A stretch of 64,000 bases of DNA from Entomortierella parvispora (GCA_963573315.1 OY752147.1:372001-436000); one strand, 5' to 3'. Positions 44,063 through 55,232 are shown, counted from the first letter of the stretch. Program-made: numbers and translations. The notes: generated by a model from the letters alone, not told the origin.

Positions 44063-44691
44063 GAGTGAGTTGTATGCATGTATGCATGTATTGACTTGAG
44101 TGTGAAAAAGAAAGGAAAGGAAAGGAAAAAAAAAAGTGGTGGCAAAAGTGTGACTGTGATGGGAGTGGGGAATGACAAAATAAAGGTGTGCGGGGAGTGT
44201 GTGCAGTGTGCAGTGTGTGCAGTGTGTGCAGCCACCACACTCCGTTTGCTGCAGCAATTAGGGCAAAAAAAAAAAAAAAGGGCGAGAAACACTTGAAACC
44301 CTGGAAACGGCATAACTTTCGGCCCTTTTTGTGCTCTCTGTGGGTGTGTGTGTGAAAAGACGACAGAGATCCAATGCCATTCATTCATCTTGTCCATTCC
44401 AGTCCCTCCCTCCCCTTCCTTCCCTTCCTTCCCTTCCTTCCCTTCCTTTTCCCTTCGTTCCAGTTGTACTAAACGCACACAGCAGTTACCCTCCCCCGCT
44501 CCTCCTCTCCACCGTCAGTTACAGACGGTCCTCTCCTCTCCTCTCCTCTCCTCTCAGTCCTCATTTGGCCGTTCCTGTTCCCTTCATCCCCTTCATCCCC
44601 TTCATCCCCGCCATTGCCGTCCCTCCTCTGCATTTCCTTCATTTCTCCTCTCCATTTCAGTCTTCTTTGTTTCCCTTCCTTTACCCTCATC
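44063..44691. other. Divergent promoter region with simple repeats
   Basis: 629 bp. Repeats: TGTGTGCAG-type units at about 44187-44232, an A-run at about 44263-44279, a CCTTCC tract at about 44400-44456, CTCCT repeats at about 44529-44555 and a CCCCTTCAT decamer array at about 44580-44610. The pyrimidine tracts are probably the leader of the plus-strand gene. Confidence 0.65.
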
Positions 44692-46175
44692 ATGTTTGGG
44701 CACGTCTACCCGGCATGGCACAAGCCAGCCCAAAAGGCATTCTTTGTCGTTGGCGTCACCCTATGCATCGCTCTTCCAGTCGCTTATGGCTCCAAGCGGA
44801 AACCAAGGCACTTCAAAGCCGGCGTCATGGGCGCCGTTTTCGGTGTTTATTTTGGCCTCTGGCTCCTCTTCTCTGTAGGTGCATCTAAAAAGGACGACGA
44901 TCCTTTGGGCTTCGCCCAGAGCTGTCGGCTGTTGGCTGCCCCTGGAAGAAGGATGATCTAACAAACATTTTCTTTTTCTTATATCTCTCTCCTTGATTGA
45001 CAAAGCTCGTCGTCCGCTTCCTCATCCCCTCACCCAAAGTCGAATCTTCACTACCGATATACACTCCCTCTCCAATCCCTGTACCTGTCGTTCTTCATAC
45101 ACCCGCACTGTCGAGCGCTGTGCCCGCCTCATCTGCTATTCGACTCCAACCTTCTACCGCAGGCGAACCCAATGGCAACCCAACACGGCCTCGAGGAGCT
45201 CGATTTGCAGACGATACCAATGAGAGCCAAGACGATGGAGGTTACCAGCGGGCCACAAATAATGTCACTTTCCAAACTAGACCTCGTGGCTATACCGCAG
45301 ACTCGACTAATTCTGAAGGAAGTCCAGCGTATCCCACCTTTGCAGCTTATCGACAGGCGCAGAATGGCAATTTAGAGGCGTTCGCTCAGAGAATCAAACG
45401 GGCGTTTGCTACCTCCCAGCAACAACAACTGGAGCATCAGCAGATGGAACACGAGGCGCAATTGGCCGCCATAGCGGCTGCCGGTGGTGGAAACACAGGG
45501 ATTCATATGCAGTCATTGTCTCCCCAATCAGCTCATAATGTGGCCGCGGGTCAGCTTGATCAGGCTGGATCAACTCGGTCCTTGGCGGGGTCTACACAAC
45601 AGCAGCCAACAGCAAGGTCGAGATCGGCATCAGCGGCAAGCATGATTGGCGACTTTGCAGAGCGGATAAAGAACGGGACTCTGTTCAGTCGGTCCCAGAC
45701 TTCGGTCCTTCCTGCGCGCTCTTCAATGGACTCACAATCTCGATCGGGAACAGGATTATCCGTCTCTGGAGCTGGCATAGGGGGAGCTGGAGCTGGTAAC
45801 GGAGGTAGTTTTACAACTACACCGGCAATTGAGGTCATATTGGCTTCAGATAGTGACGATCAACTTCGGCACGAACAGCGGATTCCTTCACTGCAGGATT
45901 CTTCAGTACAGCAGGGAGACGCATACCAACAGACAGAGTCAAAAAGGACGGGTCAGGGTCCAAGAGGCGATCACGAGGATGAAGGGGACAGACCTCCAAT
46001 GTCTTTGATCTCCGCGGTTCCTACCACAGACAAAGAAAAAATAGAGTCTGAGAAGGATTCACGGCCACCAATACGGCAAGTACCTAAACGCCAGGATTCG
46101 GAAGACACGGTAGTTGTGACCACGGATGGGATCCGGCGGCCAAGCATTAATAGCGGTTCAAGGTCGAATACATAA
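44692..46175 (+). CDS. Two-TM protein with long disordered C-terminal tail, unknown function
   Basis: Exons 44692-44874 and 45006-46175 give 450 residues. Two membrane segments lie at the N-terminus: about 16-34 (AFFVVGVTLCIALPVAYGS) and about 44-66 (AGVMGAVFGVYFGLWLLFS-LVVRF), the second interrupted by the intron. The remaining 380 residues are Ser/Gln/Gly-rich with no fold I recognise, except a paired short motif: LEAFAQRIKRAFATSQ (near 45378) and MIGDFAERIKNGTLFSR (near 45641), each an (F)A(Q/E)RIK(R/N) amphipathic helix. Such helices could be membrane- or protein-binding. The acceptor is ACAAAG|CTC, unusual but the only one that keeps the frame. I do not recognise the gene. Confidence 0.7.
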
Positions 46176-46522
46176 TTAAACCCATTTTTTTTATCAAAGT
46201 ATTTCCCAAGAGGAGAGGGTCCGGGTAGAAACATAATGACCTGCATAGAGTCTTGTCCTGAAAAGGGACTGGTTCTAGGACAAATGTGAAGGTACCCTGG
46301 AATACGGGACTGGCCAGCAGTGAGCAAGAGCAAGAGCAAGGGTGTGAACTGTGAAGAGAGAGCAGTTTAAGGGCCTGAAGAGAGCTGCCCCAAAGAGAAA
46401 AGGGCGGTGCAGCTTTGAACTTTCAGGCTCTGGGCGGATGTTTTTCCACCCTCAAGAAACAACCCCGCTCGTTCTTTTCCTTGTTCCTGCTGGACTTCAT
46501 TCCTCATTCCCCTCTCCTCTCC
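46176..46522. other. Intergenic region upstream of PAP2 phosphatase
   Basis: 347 bp. The phosphatase frame is open upstream to 46415 but without family character, so this is treated as promoter and leader. Nothing else recognised. Confidence 0.5.
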
Positions 46523-48327
46523 ATGTTCTCGACCCTCCGCTTACAAACCCGGACAAAGGAGCTCTGCAAGTCCTATGGCAAGGATTGGGGACTTGTCCTC
46601 CTAGTCCTCATTGCCTTTTCTGCCATCGACCAGATTGAACCATTCCATCGTCAGTTCTCAGTCAAGGACACGACCATTCAGCATCCCTTTGCAAAGAAGG
46701 AAACTGTCCCTGACTGGCTCCTCGGGGTAAAAAGGAAACTGCATGCCCATGCTATTTTATAGGCTATTCCCTACCTCCCCCCGGCAGGGTGGAGGGCAAG
46801 GAACGGAACAAAGCTAACGTGTGTCTCCCATTTCTTGATCGTCTTTCTTTATGTATGAAGGTGCTCGCGTTCCTCTTGCCATTGACGGTCGTGAGCGTGA
46901 TTGCCGTCTTTCAACGTCGATCCTACACTGACCTGCACAATGGCTTTCTTGGACTCTTCCTTACCCAGGCCTTGGTTCTTATTGTCACTGACAGTATCAA
47001 GGTAATGAAAGCAGAATTGCAACTGTCGCCGAGTGCAGTGGGAAGAGGAAAGGAGGCCACGAGATTTCCAAGGGGTGCCCAAGGAAAAAAAGAAATATTG
47101 TACCATGTGGACGCGTTGCGCTCTGTTCGGGTGAATTGGGAGCGCGCGGAGTCTTTATTTCAGTTCTTTTTTACGTTGGGCTTTTTTGAGGATCCTGCAT
47201 GAAGTTGAAAGGGAAAGAGCGGAAGGAAGGACGAGCGCTCTGGTCACCCGAGTGCTGACCAGAGTTGGTGGATTGTCAAGAAAAAGTTTTTTTTTTGTGG
47301 TTGCTTATCTCACCTGGTCTGGATCTTGTGTTCGCGTGGAACTTTGGTCGAGACCTGTTTGTCCTGATGAACCAATGCCGTACCATGCCATGGCCTGCAG
47401 GGAGGACGCACCCGCTTCTCTCACAAGCAATCTTCCCGTTCCAGAAAAGGAAAACAGCAGTGCATTTGATCTCCCCCTTTCTTGCTTTCCAACCTTCAAG
47501 GCTCCATTGTGCCTAACCGTTGCATTCCCTAACTGCTCTCTTTATCGTAACCTTTCTCTCAGATTGCCGCGGGAAGGATGCGCCCTGATTTCCTGGATAG
47601 ATGCTTTTCTCTTTACGACAACATGGAGGCAGGGACACCCGTGGAGATGCTTTATGATCCGGTCAACATGCTGTCCAACTCTACCATCTGCACACGCGTG
47701 GATCTCTTACGCGATGGATACAAGTCCTTCCCCTCGGGCCATTCGTCGTTCTCATTCGGAGGACTCGGCTTTTTGTCCATGTATCTGGCAGGAAAGGTCC
47801 ACCTGTTTGATGAGCGTGGTCACACCTACAAGTCCCTGGTCGTGTTGGCGCCCATGATTTTAGCGGCACTGATTGCGGCATCCAGAGTAGCGGATTACAG
47901 ACACCATTGGCAGGACGTGACAGTCGGATCAATTATTGGATCCTTATTTGCCATTTACTCCTACCGTCAGTACTACCCATCTCTGGCAGCCGTCAAGTGT
48001 GATTGTCCATTCTCTCCAAGAGTGAAGGGGGGCAAGGAACAATTGTTGCCGTCCCACTTGTTGCATGGAGACACTCTGGATCCGTCAGAGAGATACCATG
48101 ATGATCCTGAAGAGGATGACACAGTCCGACAAGGATCAATGGAAGCAGACGGTGGCCATGGTGTTCTGGGACAGTTTTTCCGCCGGGACGCGACAGATCA
48201 CACTTTGACGGGCCAGAGTCAGGGTGGCGCCAACAAACGGCCTGGTGTTAACGGTGTTAACGCACAGTACCGTGGTTCTCAGCAGACACACAACGATGAC
48301 GATCAAGCACGCTTGATTTCTGTCTGA
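46523..48327 (+). CDS. PAP2-family lipid phosphatase (LPP/Dpp1-like)
   Basis: Exons 46523-46726, 46861-47001 and 47563-48327 give 369 residues. It dephosphorylates phosphatidate, lysophosphatidate or diacylglycerol pyrophosphate in a membrane (vacuole or ER/Golgi in yeast relatives). The three PAP2 motifs are complete: KIAAGRMRPDF (from residue 115), PSGH in KSFPSGHSSFSFGG (about 172-175) and SRVADYRHHWQDV (about 222-234) with the catalytic His. Hydrophobic segments before, between and after fit six TM helices. The tail is hydrophilic and acidic. The first 40 residues are cytosolic. Intron 2 is 561 nt, much longer than most here, and the 3' acceptor is ordinary. Choice of start 46523 is from the first Met adjacent to the family-like region. 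Confidence 0.88.
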
Positions 48328-48676
48328 GGACCATTGGTGAAACCCATGGATACCTTATACCCACGACGGAATAAACATAACCCAGAGTAGGCGGTCCTTT
48401 TCCAACTCTGAGGCGAAACAAAAGAGAAGACAAAGAGCTGAAAACAGTGTGTCGGGAGAAGGAGATCAAGAGAACGTGTGGCATGGGTAGGCACTAGGCA
48501 TGGGCCGTAGGATGCGCCACTAAAAATGACGTCCGGGGCTTTCTCTTGAGACCTTGCGTCCGATCCCGGTTCACTTCATTATTTCACTGCCCTTTGCTCT
48601 CCATTGTTTCCATCCTTGCTACCCAGTCATACTTCTCAATTCATACCATCGGCTCATACTACTTCATTCATTCACA
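48328..48676. other. Intergenic region, PAP2 phosphatase to TANGO2
   Basis: 349 bp with the 3' flank of the phosphatase (GAATAAACATAA near 48369) and the promoter and C/T-rich leader of TANGO2. No other feature seen. Confidence 0.5.
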
Positions 48677-50110
48677 ATGTGCATTCTCCTCTGGACTCTT
48701 CCCAACTACAGCCATCCTCGGTTCAAATTGTAACGAACTCTTCTGCACAGTAACATGCAGCTTTGTGTTCTGACTCATGACACGCATTCCCCTCCTCATA
48801 CATGCTTTTATGCAAATAGTGCATTTGCCAGCAACAGAGATGAGTTCATGGCCAGGAGTACGTCTCGGGCTGACTTTTGGGACCTAGACTCGATTATACA
48901 GCAAGCGAACCGAGTCGCCGCCTCATCTTTGGACACAACCGCAAGCGGCCCTTCCAGCGGTTGCAGCGATCTTGCTTCGCCCATTGGGGTCGGTATCATC
49001 TCGGGTCAAGACCTCCAGCCTGCCACCACAAAAAACTATACCATGGATGAATTTGAGGTCGCCGCTGTTCCAACAATGGCTGGCGAGTCAGCAAAGAAGG
49101 TCAAACTGCAACTGTCTACTGAAAGGCTTCCTGGCACTTGGCTCGGGATTTCAACCAAAGGCGACTTGGTCGCTTTGACAAATTACCGCGAGAGTATGGA
49201 ATACATGGCTCAACAACGACCCGTCAAGCTGTCGAGAGGAAAAGTATGTGGAGAGTATTTGATCCACCGTGCTGTCTCCACCCCATCCACATCCTCATCC
49301 GAATTCTCGGCTGAGAGTTGGATCAAAAAACGAGCTCAGGGTTGGGAAGACGAATTCGAGGGTTTAAACTTGCTCGTGGTCCAAAACAGTGGTGATCGTC
49401 AAGTCGTTGGTGGCAATCGAGAAGGATCCGCTCTGACAGTCTTGGACGTCGATACCGAAAACGGTTCTGGACATGCCAAGAAGCCTGTGGTGGCAGGGGT
49501 GAGCAATTCTGTATTTGATCGCCCTTGGACTAAAGTCGAAGTGGGAGTCAAGGCCCTGGAGGCGACTCTTAACAAAAGTGTGGAAATCTTTGGTACATCC
49601 AAGTTGAAATCTTGGCACGACGATTCCATCCAACAGCCTTATCATGACGTGAACGACGACGAAACGAGAGAGCTGGCTTGGCTCGTGATCCAAATGCTTA
49701 CCTTGTTGCGAACTAATACCCGACCATTCCTTGCCGAGGACATTAAGGATCCTTCGTCGATTGTCATGGCGCTTCGTCAACGCGTCTTTGTTCCCAGAAC
49801 GTTCTTTGGACCAGGAGTTGATGCGGAATATGGTACACGTTCGAGCGCTATCGTCTTGTTTGGTCGGGAACGAGAAGGGGTCCAAGGCCAGGTGGCGGTG
49901 TTTGTCGAGAAGATCTGGTATGGCCCGCGTGACGAGACAACAGGCAAGCGGGTCGAATATCCAGCAGATAGCACGGATGGACTAGTCTGGTGGCAAGGCC
50001 ATGTTGGACAAGATCAAAAACTTTGGCGTCGGATCCAAGGAGAGGAGCTGGACGCGCTTGTCCAGAGTGCCCGGGAGACGCAGGCGAGGGCAGAGGCAGG
50101 CTGCCTTTGA
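48677..50110 (+). CDS. TANGO2: TANGO2/NRDE family protein
   Basis: Exons 48677-48729 and 48820-50110 give 447 residues. The short first exon encodes MCILLWTLPN and joins in phase to FAFASNRDEFMAR, so the defining N-terminal Cys and NRDE motif are both present, at the usual spacing. Further family segments: GTWLGISTKGDLVALTNYRE, SRGKVCGEYL, LNLLVVQ, VVAGVSNSVFDRPWTKVEVG, and near the end GTRSSAIVLFGRE and VEKIWYGP. TANGO2 proteins act in mitochondrial and ER lipid or heme handling; the NRDE Cys suggests an Ntn-hydrolase-like core, though no reaction is settled. The protein is longer than the human form (276 aa) through several inserts, such as residues about 40-90. The second-exon frame alone would miss the true start. 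Confidence 0.9.
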
Positions 50111-50415
50111 GTCCCTTAATTATCTTTGTCCAAGACTCCAAGTAAAATGATCATTTATTCCCGCATGAGACACCAACGGGCGGCATGGGGGGAAGAGACG
50201 CGGTTGGCCGGATGGGATGGGAGAACACGCTCTCCCTCTGGCGTGTTTCGACGTCACCTGGAAACGACGGGTGAGAGCAGCAGTGGTGGGGTGAATAAGA
50301 GAGCATTGTTGGTCCGTCTCTTTTTTTTCTTTTCTTTCTTTCTTCTTTCTTCTCTGACCACCCTTCTCTCTCTCTTCTCCTCAACACACTCACCCCCCAA
50401 AACACATCTATCAAC
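50111..50415. promoter_or_regulatory. Metallothionein promoter region
   Basis: 305 bp from the TANGO2 stop to the metallothionein ATG. It contains ACGTCA (50251-50256, half of a CRE-type site) and a strong pyrimidine leader (about 50320-50390). No canonical TATA box or clear metal-response element could be identified by eye. Confidence 0.45.
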
Positions 50416-51528
50416 ATGAACCCCTGCGGAAACAACGTTTGCACCTGCGGAACCAGCTGTGGTGAGTTCCCTTCTTTTTGAATCCTGGAAATGAGAAACA
50501 TTACCATCGAATCCTCGATTCACACATCCATTCCGTACCATTGGCTGACCCGATCCTTTCTTTTTTCTTCACTCTAGGTTGCGGTTCCGGCTGCCAGTGC
50601 GGAAAGGCCGCTGCTGCCGCCGCCGCCGACGCTGCCTGCCACTGCAAGTCTGGATCCAAGTGCTCCTGCGCTGGCTCCTGCGCTTGCGCTGCCAAGGCCA
50701 CCTCTGGATGCGCTTGCTCCTCGGGGTAAGTTCTTTTCTATCCTTTTTTTTTATCGAGTCTTTCCGTACTGTTACCCAAGGATGTGAGAGATGGCGATCT
50801 GGGAATACCCTATTTTCCTTCTCCCTAAGCTTCGGCGCCAGACGAGAGGGCCAAAGGGCGACGGAAAAAAACTCAATTTTTTTTCGCGTCAAGAAAAAAA
50901 AATCCTCCCACACCCACCCGAACTTGCATACACAGAAACCTCAGGTCCAAGAACGCGGCTATTGAGCCAGCCATTGAGAATGAGACTCAGCTGATTCACA
51001 AACGTACCAGGTTTCTACTTTCACGACCGGAGTTGCCAATGGATTCAGGGATACAACTCGGGAGTGGTTTTTTTTTTTGCTGCATGGGGGACCAGCTGAC
51101 TCTTTTCTTGTTGCTCTCCATCTCTCCCTTCGGGATTCTCTTTCCCTTCTGGAAGCGCCTAATCTGATGCAGGAGAGGCTGGACTTTAAAATATGATGCA
51201 GAGAGCTGTGTTGCACTAGAAGGGCTGAACGCGGAAGATTCGAAAGAAGGGACTCTTACGGAAACGAAAAGAGGGAGTGGAGAAAGATTAGATGGGAAAA
51301 GATATGCAGGTGGAGATGATGGCCTGGACATGTTGGCGGTCTATTGATCGGAGATGGGATTACCTTTTCTATCAGTGTTCTTCCCTTTCTCTCTTTCTCT
51401 CTTCTCGGCTTTGTCAAGAGATCGAATGCATGGCCATGTGTCTCATTTTGTACGTTCTTCTTTTTTTCCCCTTTTCTCTTTCTAGATCTGCCTGCATCTG
51501 CAAGGGCCACTGCTCTTGCAGCAAGTAA
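50416..51528 (+). CDS. Metallothionein, three exons
   Basis: Exons 50416-50461, 50578-50725 and 51486-51528 give a 78-residue protein with 19 cysteines (24%), nearly all in CxC or CxxC-type spacing, and no aromatic residues, the signature of a metal-thiolate protein binding Cu(I), Zn or Cd in the cytosol. Seven Cys (to residue 23) and twelve Cys (from residue 36) are separated by a linker rich in alanine (seven Ala, then DAA), implying two metal clusters. All junctions are in phase: GTGAGT/CTAG for intron 1 and GTAAGT/CTAG for intron 2. Intron 2 is 760 nt, very long for this contig, and reading into it gives TCG GGG TAA, so retention would stop the protein at residue 65, losing the last four Cys. 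Confidence 0.88.
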
Positions 51529-52354
51529 AGTGCGACGGATCTCTGGGCTACTGGATCAGATCTTTTCGAGTCCATCTTGACCTTTGGCAACTCAGCCTGA
51601 CCATCCACAAAAGATCATCACAAAAAGAAAAAAAAAACAAGTATCGAGTCGATTGAATCTCCATTTTCCACATCTCAAGAGCTGCTAGGGTGTCGGAGCA
51701 GCGACCCATCTAGGGGTTCGCTTTTCGTCTTTTTTTGAATAAACCAAAGAAAAAAAAAAGAAGTTCCATCTACAAAATCAAGAGCGCGAAAACCAATTTA
51801 TCTCCTTTCGACAATAATGTTTGACGTTGGGACCACATGGTCGCTCGTAACAAACATTGTTCTCGTTATCTGATCCGAAAAGAGGCCGCACGGATAAATA
51901 AGATGCATTCTAGACTCCTGAAATCACATTGTGAGAGATCCCCCCCTGCTCTAGCAAGACGCGACATTGCTGTTGCTCGGGCCCTGAGGCGACAGAGTGG
52001 ATAGACCTTCCTGCATTGATCTGTTTTTTTTTGTCAAAGTGTGTCAAAATCAAGTCGGTCAGGTCGCTCGGGTCAGTCAAGTCCGTTACTCATTTTGACC
52101 CAGTTAACTCATTTTGACCCAGTTAACTCGGTCAACTCGGTCAAAGTGGCCAAAACAGGTAATTCAGTCGTGTTGTTCACAAAGAAGGGGGTTAGTCCTT
52201 CAACCTGCAGTCCCCTACCGATGCTTACATGGGTGCATTAACAAGAATTCTTTAATCGTGCACACTAGACACTAGACAGGGAGAGCGCTTCAGCCGGGGT
52301 TGACGGCATGGTGACAATCGTCATGTAAATCATGCATGCTCTTTTGTTTGTCAT
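51529..52354. other. Intergenic region between convergent genes with tandem repeats
   Basis: 826 bp after the metallothionein. It carries A/T runs, a polypurine stretch and GGTCA-rich repeats at 52088-52143 (separate entry). No gene is supported; a short 66-codon ORF at 52041-52241 is repeat-derived. Confidence 0.6.
52088..52143. repeat. Tandem 19-bp and 9-bp repeats
   Basis: Two perfect copies of ACTCATTTTGACCCAGTTA (52088-52106, 52107-52125) are followed by two copies of ACTCGGTCA (52126-52134, 52135-52143). Related GGTCA/GTCAG words precede it from about 52055. Confidence 0.9.
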
Positions 52355-53418
52355 TTATCCATATCTGAATCCCAAAAAGAACCCTGCAGCAAATGTTGAC
52401 TTGAACTGAAAGTTCCTAGTAAGAAGGCTGATGATCCATTCCAAGCCATGCTTTGCATCCTTGGCCGTGACCTTGCCGTCCTTGTCCAGATCAAACTGGT
52501 TCTTGAACTTGTTCTCAACCAAGGACCAATCCACCTTGACATATCCCGAATTCGAGAGCAATTGCAAACAGACAAAGCCAAGACCTGCAACAATAAGGAA
52601 CATTTTGCCGAGTTTCTTGAACAGGTATCCAGAACAAAGACCCATTGCCGCCCCAAACGAGAGTTCGTTGGTGTTGATCAAGGGATCGTTGTCACGAGGG
52701 ATGCGTGCTTTTTTTTTGTCGAGATGCAAGGAATACATTCGATTAGGATTCTATCCCGTTTCTACCCAAACGCAAAAGTCTTCCTCATCAAATACGATAC
52801 TTACAAGAACTGTACGGCGGGGTCGATCGGAGGTTGGCTATGACATCAGTTGTCGCGAGTATTTTTTTTTTAGTATCGTCATCAATTCGCGTGTCGCGCG
52901 TGCCTGTTCGCTTTCCCCAGTTTCATTCAATCTTACGTGAAGTTGGTGTGGAGGCTGTCGCTGCAGCACAATGGGCAACATTCTTGGAAAACAACCCTCC
53001 GATAGATCGACTCCAAATGACTGGCCCAAACAGGACAGTCGTTGCCGCCCCAGCCGCGATCCACTGGTTCTGGTAGCGGTAGGTCTGGTTGGCGACGATG
53101 TTGTACTGTGAAAGGGAGTGTGGTAAGACAGGCTTCTTGAGCCTATTATTCACTGGAGAGAGAGGAGGAGATAGAGTCAGAAACTCGTCTTTTGACGAGT
53201 CACTGAAGGACTCCACAAAGGGATGACTGACTTTCGGGCCTACGTTGATAAGTTGACGAGGTGGAGACAAATCGCTGGTGATGTTGCCCCTGGAAGAGGC
53301 CGAGGCCAAGTCCGAGTTTTGTGGCATTTGGTGTGGTGGCGAAAGGAAAGGTGAAACAAGTCGACTTGAACAATCGCGGGCGACAGACGACAGTCCGGAG
53401 TGTGGAGGAGGGGATCAT
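52355..53418 (-). CDS. FUN14: FUN14-family mitochondrial membrane protein with EF-hand
   Basis: Exons 53418-53244, 53152-52937, 52837-52805 and 52707-52355 give 258 residues. The first 58 residues are basic and Ser/Thr-rich with no acidic residue, like a mitochondrial presequence. A hydrophobic segment (IAAGAATTVLFGPVIW) follows, then the FUN14 core: LSFGAAMGLCSGYLFKKLGK-MFLIVAGLGFVCLQLL and C-terminal FAAGFFLGFRYG. FUN14 proteins sit in mitochondrial membranes; mammalian FUNDC1 is a mitophagy receptor. Between the two halves lies a consensus EF-hand loop, DLDKDGKVTAKD at residues 214-225. Intron 1 donor (GTAGGC) and the last acceptor (A9-G) are non-ideal; the latter was chosen because TAG|AAT would create a stop, and a CTAAT branch site lies 30 nt upstream. 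FUN14 identity is secure, the N-terminal exons less so. Confidence 0.82.
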
Positions 53419-53808
53419 TTCTTTGTGGTTCGATTGAGTGATGCTGAAAAGAGGGTGCTCGAGTATGTGAAGAAGGGGCAGGAGGGGTACAGTCAAGGCG
53501 ACAAAAACGAGAAAAGAGGGAGAAACAAAAAAGGGGATCTGGACAATCGGGTCGAAAGAGACCTCAGACCCTTAATACTCATCTTCGGCTGGTTAAGGGT
53601 CCGCAACGGATCAGACGATGGTCTCACAGGCGCCGGTCTCCTGCGCGGTTTTCTCGACTCACTTCGCTGCATTTCGTTCTTTTTCCCTTCATTGCTCCAT
53701 TCACACTTGCCCGCCCACGTTCATTCGCTCTCGCCTACACTCGACTGAAATCCATTCACATTCACTCTTCATTCCTCCACTTTTCCTTCACAGTCACACC
53801 ACACGACC
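53419..53808. promoter_or_regulatory. Divergent promoter of FUN14 and RVS161
   Basis: 390 bp between the two ATGs with a C/T-rich leader on the RVS161 side (about 53660-53800). No TATA box seen. Confidence 0.6.
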
Positions 53809-55232
53809 ATGAGCTGGTGAGGGCTCCTTTAAAAAAGGACAACGTTGCACACCGTCCTCTCGTTGCACCCCTCCGAACAAATAGTCCATTCACTCACCTG
53901 TCCACGCCTTTGACGGCTTCTCTGATACTCTTCATAACTACTGATAGGGCCGGATTCAAAAAGAACCTCAACCGAGCAACGACTTCGGTCCTGTCCAAGA
54001 CTGGAAACATGGACCGGACCACAGATCGCGAGTTTGAGGAGGAAGAGAAGCGAGCCAAGCAGTAGGTTCCAAGTGTTTCTTTAGCTCTTTCTTTTTACCG
54101 CTCTCCAGATCCGAGAAAGATACAACAGGGCTTGATAGAATGGACGGTGCCACCAACAACAGAAACTGTTACGCAAACTACAGCCCGTTCCTAGACTTTT
54201 GGGAATACTCTTTTACTGCCTGGTGGCGATACTCACTCCTCTCATCCTCGTTTTCTTCTTTTTCAGACTAGAAGGCAGAGCCGAGAAACTTCACAAGGAG
54301 GCTAACGGCTACGCAAAAGCCCTGCGAGGTAACTGATCTCAGCTCCATGCAAAAAACAGGAAATGGCTAGGACAGACTAGCGAAGAAAAAAAATTAACGC
54401 CGTCCACCGTGATGCAATCAATCCCCATGAAAATGAAATTAAGAAAAAGTGTTTTTTAATGACTGTTTGATCTCTCCTCTTTCTAGAAATGACTGGTTCA
54501 CAGGTGCGGATCGTCAATGCCTTGGAGCTCTTTTATGACGACAATGAGCCCATGGGACTCTCTGGCACCAAGTACAAGGAGGCCGTAACGAAGATGGACG
54601 AGCAGGCGCGCCCAGAAGTGGTAAGGCGAAATTCAGCCCAAACCTTGTTCCCCTGTTTACGAGCTGTGACCAGGAGGGAGATTATTTTCCCGTCATGCAG
54701 GTCGCCATTTCATGATCCTGGCTCACTCAACCACATACGCATCGCTTCCTTACTATTGCATGGCTTTTAGGAAGCAGCCTACAAAACAACAGTGCTGGAG
54801 CCCATCGGTCGTTACTATGCTTACTTCCCCGAGATCAATGACGCAGTTAAGCGTCGCAACAAAAAGCTCTTGGATTACGATAACGCTCGGTCAAAGGTTC
54901 GCAAGTTGGTGGAGCGACCTTCTCAGGATGCTCAAAAGTTACCCCAGGCTGAGCACGAGGCCAATCTTGCTCGGGACATGTATGAAGCTATGAACGCCCA
55001 ATTGACCAACGAATTGCCCAAGGTCATTGACTCCAGAGTCGCGTACTTGGACCCTTCGTTCGAGGCCGTGGTCAAGTCCCAGTTGTCGTTTGCGCAGGAT
55101 GCACGGAATACGCTCGAAAGCTTGAGGCAATACTTCCCTCCAGAGGATCCCTCAGGAGGTTATGAACTCGAGCAGCGTGCTGATGGCATCCTTCAACAAA
55201 TGCGGGAGCTGACTATCTGTGGACTGGCATAG
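53809..55232 (+). CDS. RVS161: BAR-domain protein Rvs161/Hob3-like
   Basis: Five exons: 53809-53816, 53948-54061, 54267-54328, 54487-54620 and 54771-55232; 259 residues against 265 in yeast Rvs161. The first coding exon is only 8 nt (ATG AGC TG) and joins to GGCCGGATTC to give MSWAGFKKNLNRA, the family start. REFEEEEKRAKQLEGRAEKLHKE begins the amphipathic N-helix and BAR coiled coil; EAAYKTTVLEPIGRYYAYFPEIN and RRNKKLLDYDNARSKVRKL are hallmark Rvs161 segments. The protein has no SH3 domain, unlike Rvs167, with which it normally dimerises. It curves membranes at endocytic sites and in actin organisation. Exon phases all agree. The micro-exon explains why no long ORF starts here. Confidence 0.94.

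Noticed and set aside
44397-44610. Simple pyrimidine repeats considered as CRISPR or microsatellite array of interest
   Set aside because: No spacer structure; ordinary C/T-rich leader repeats.
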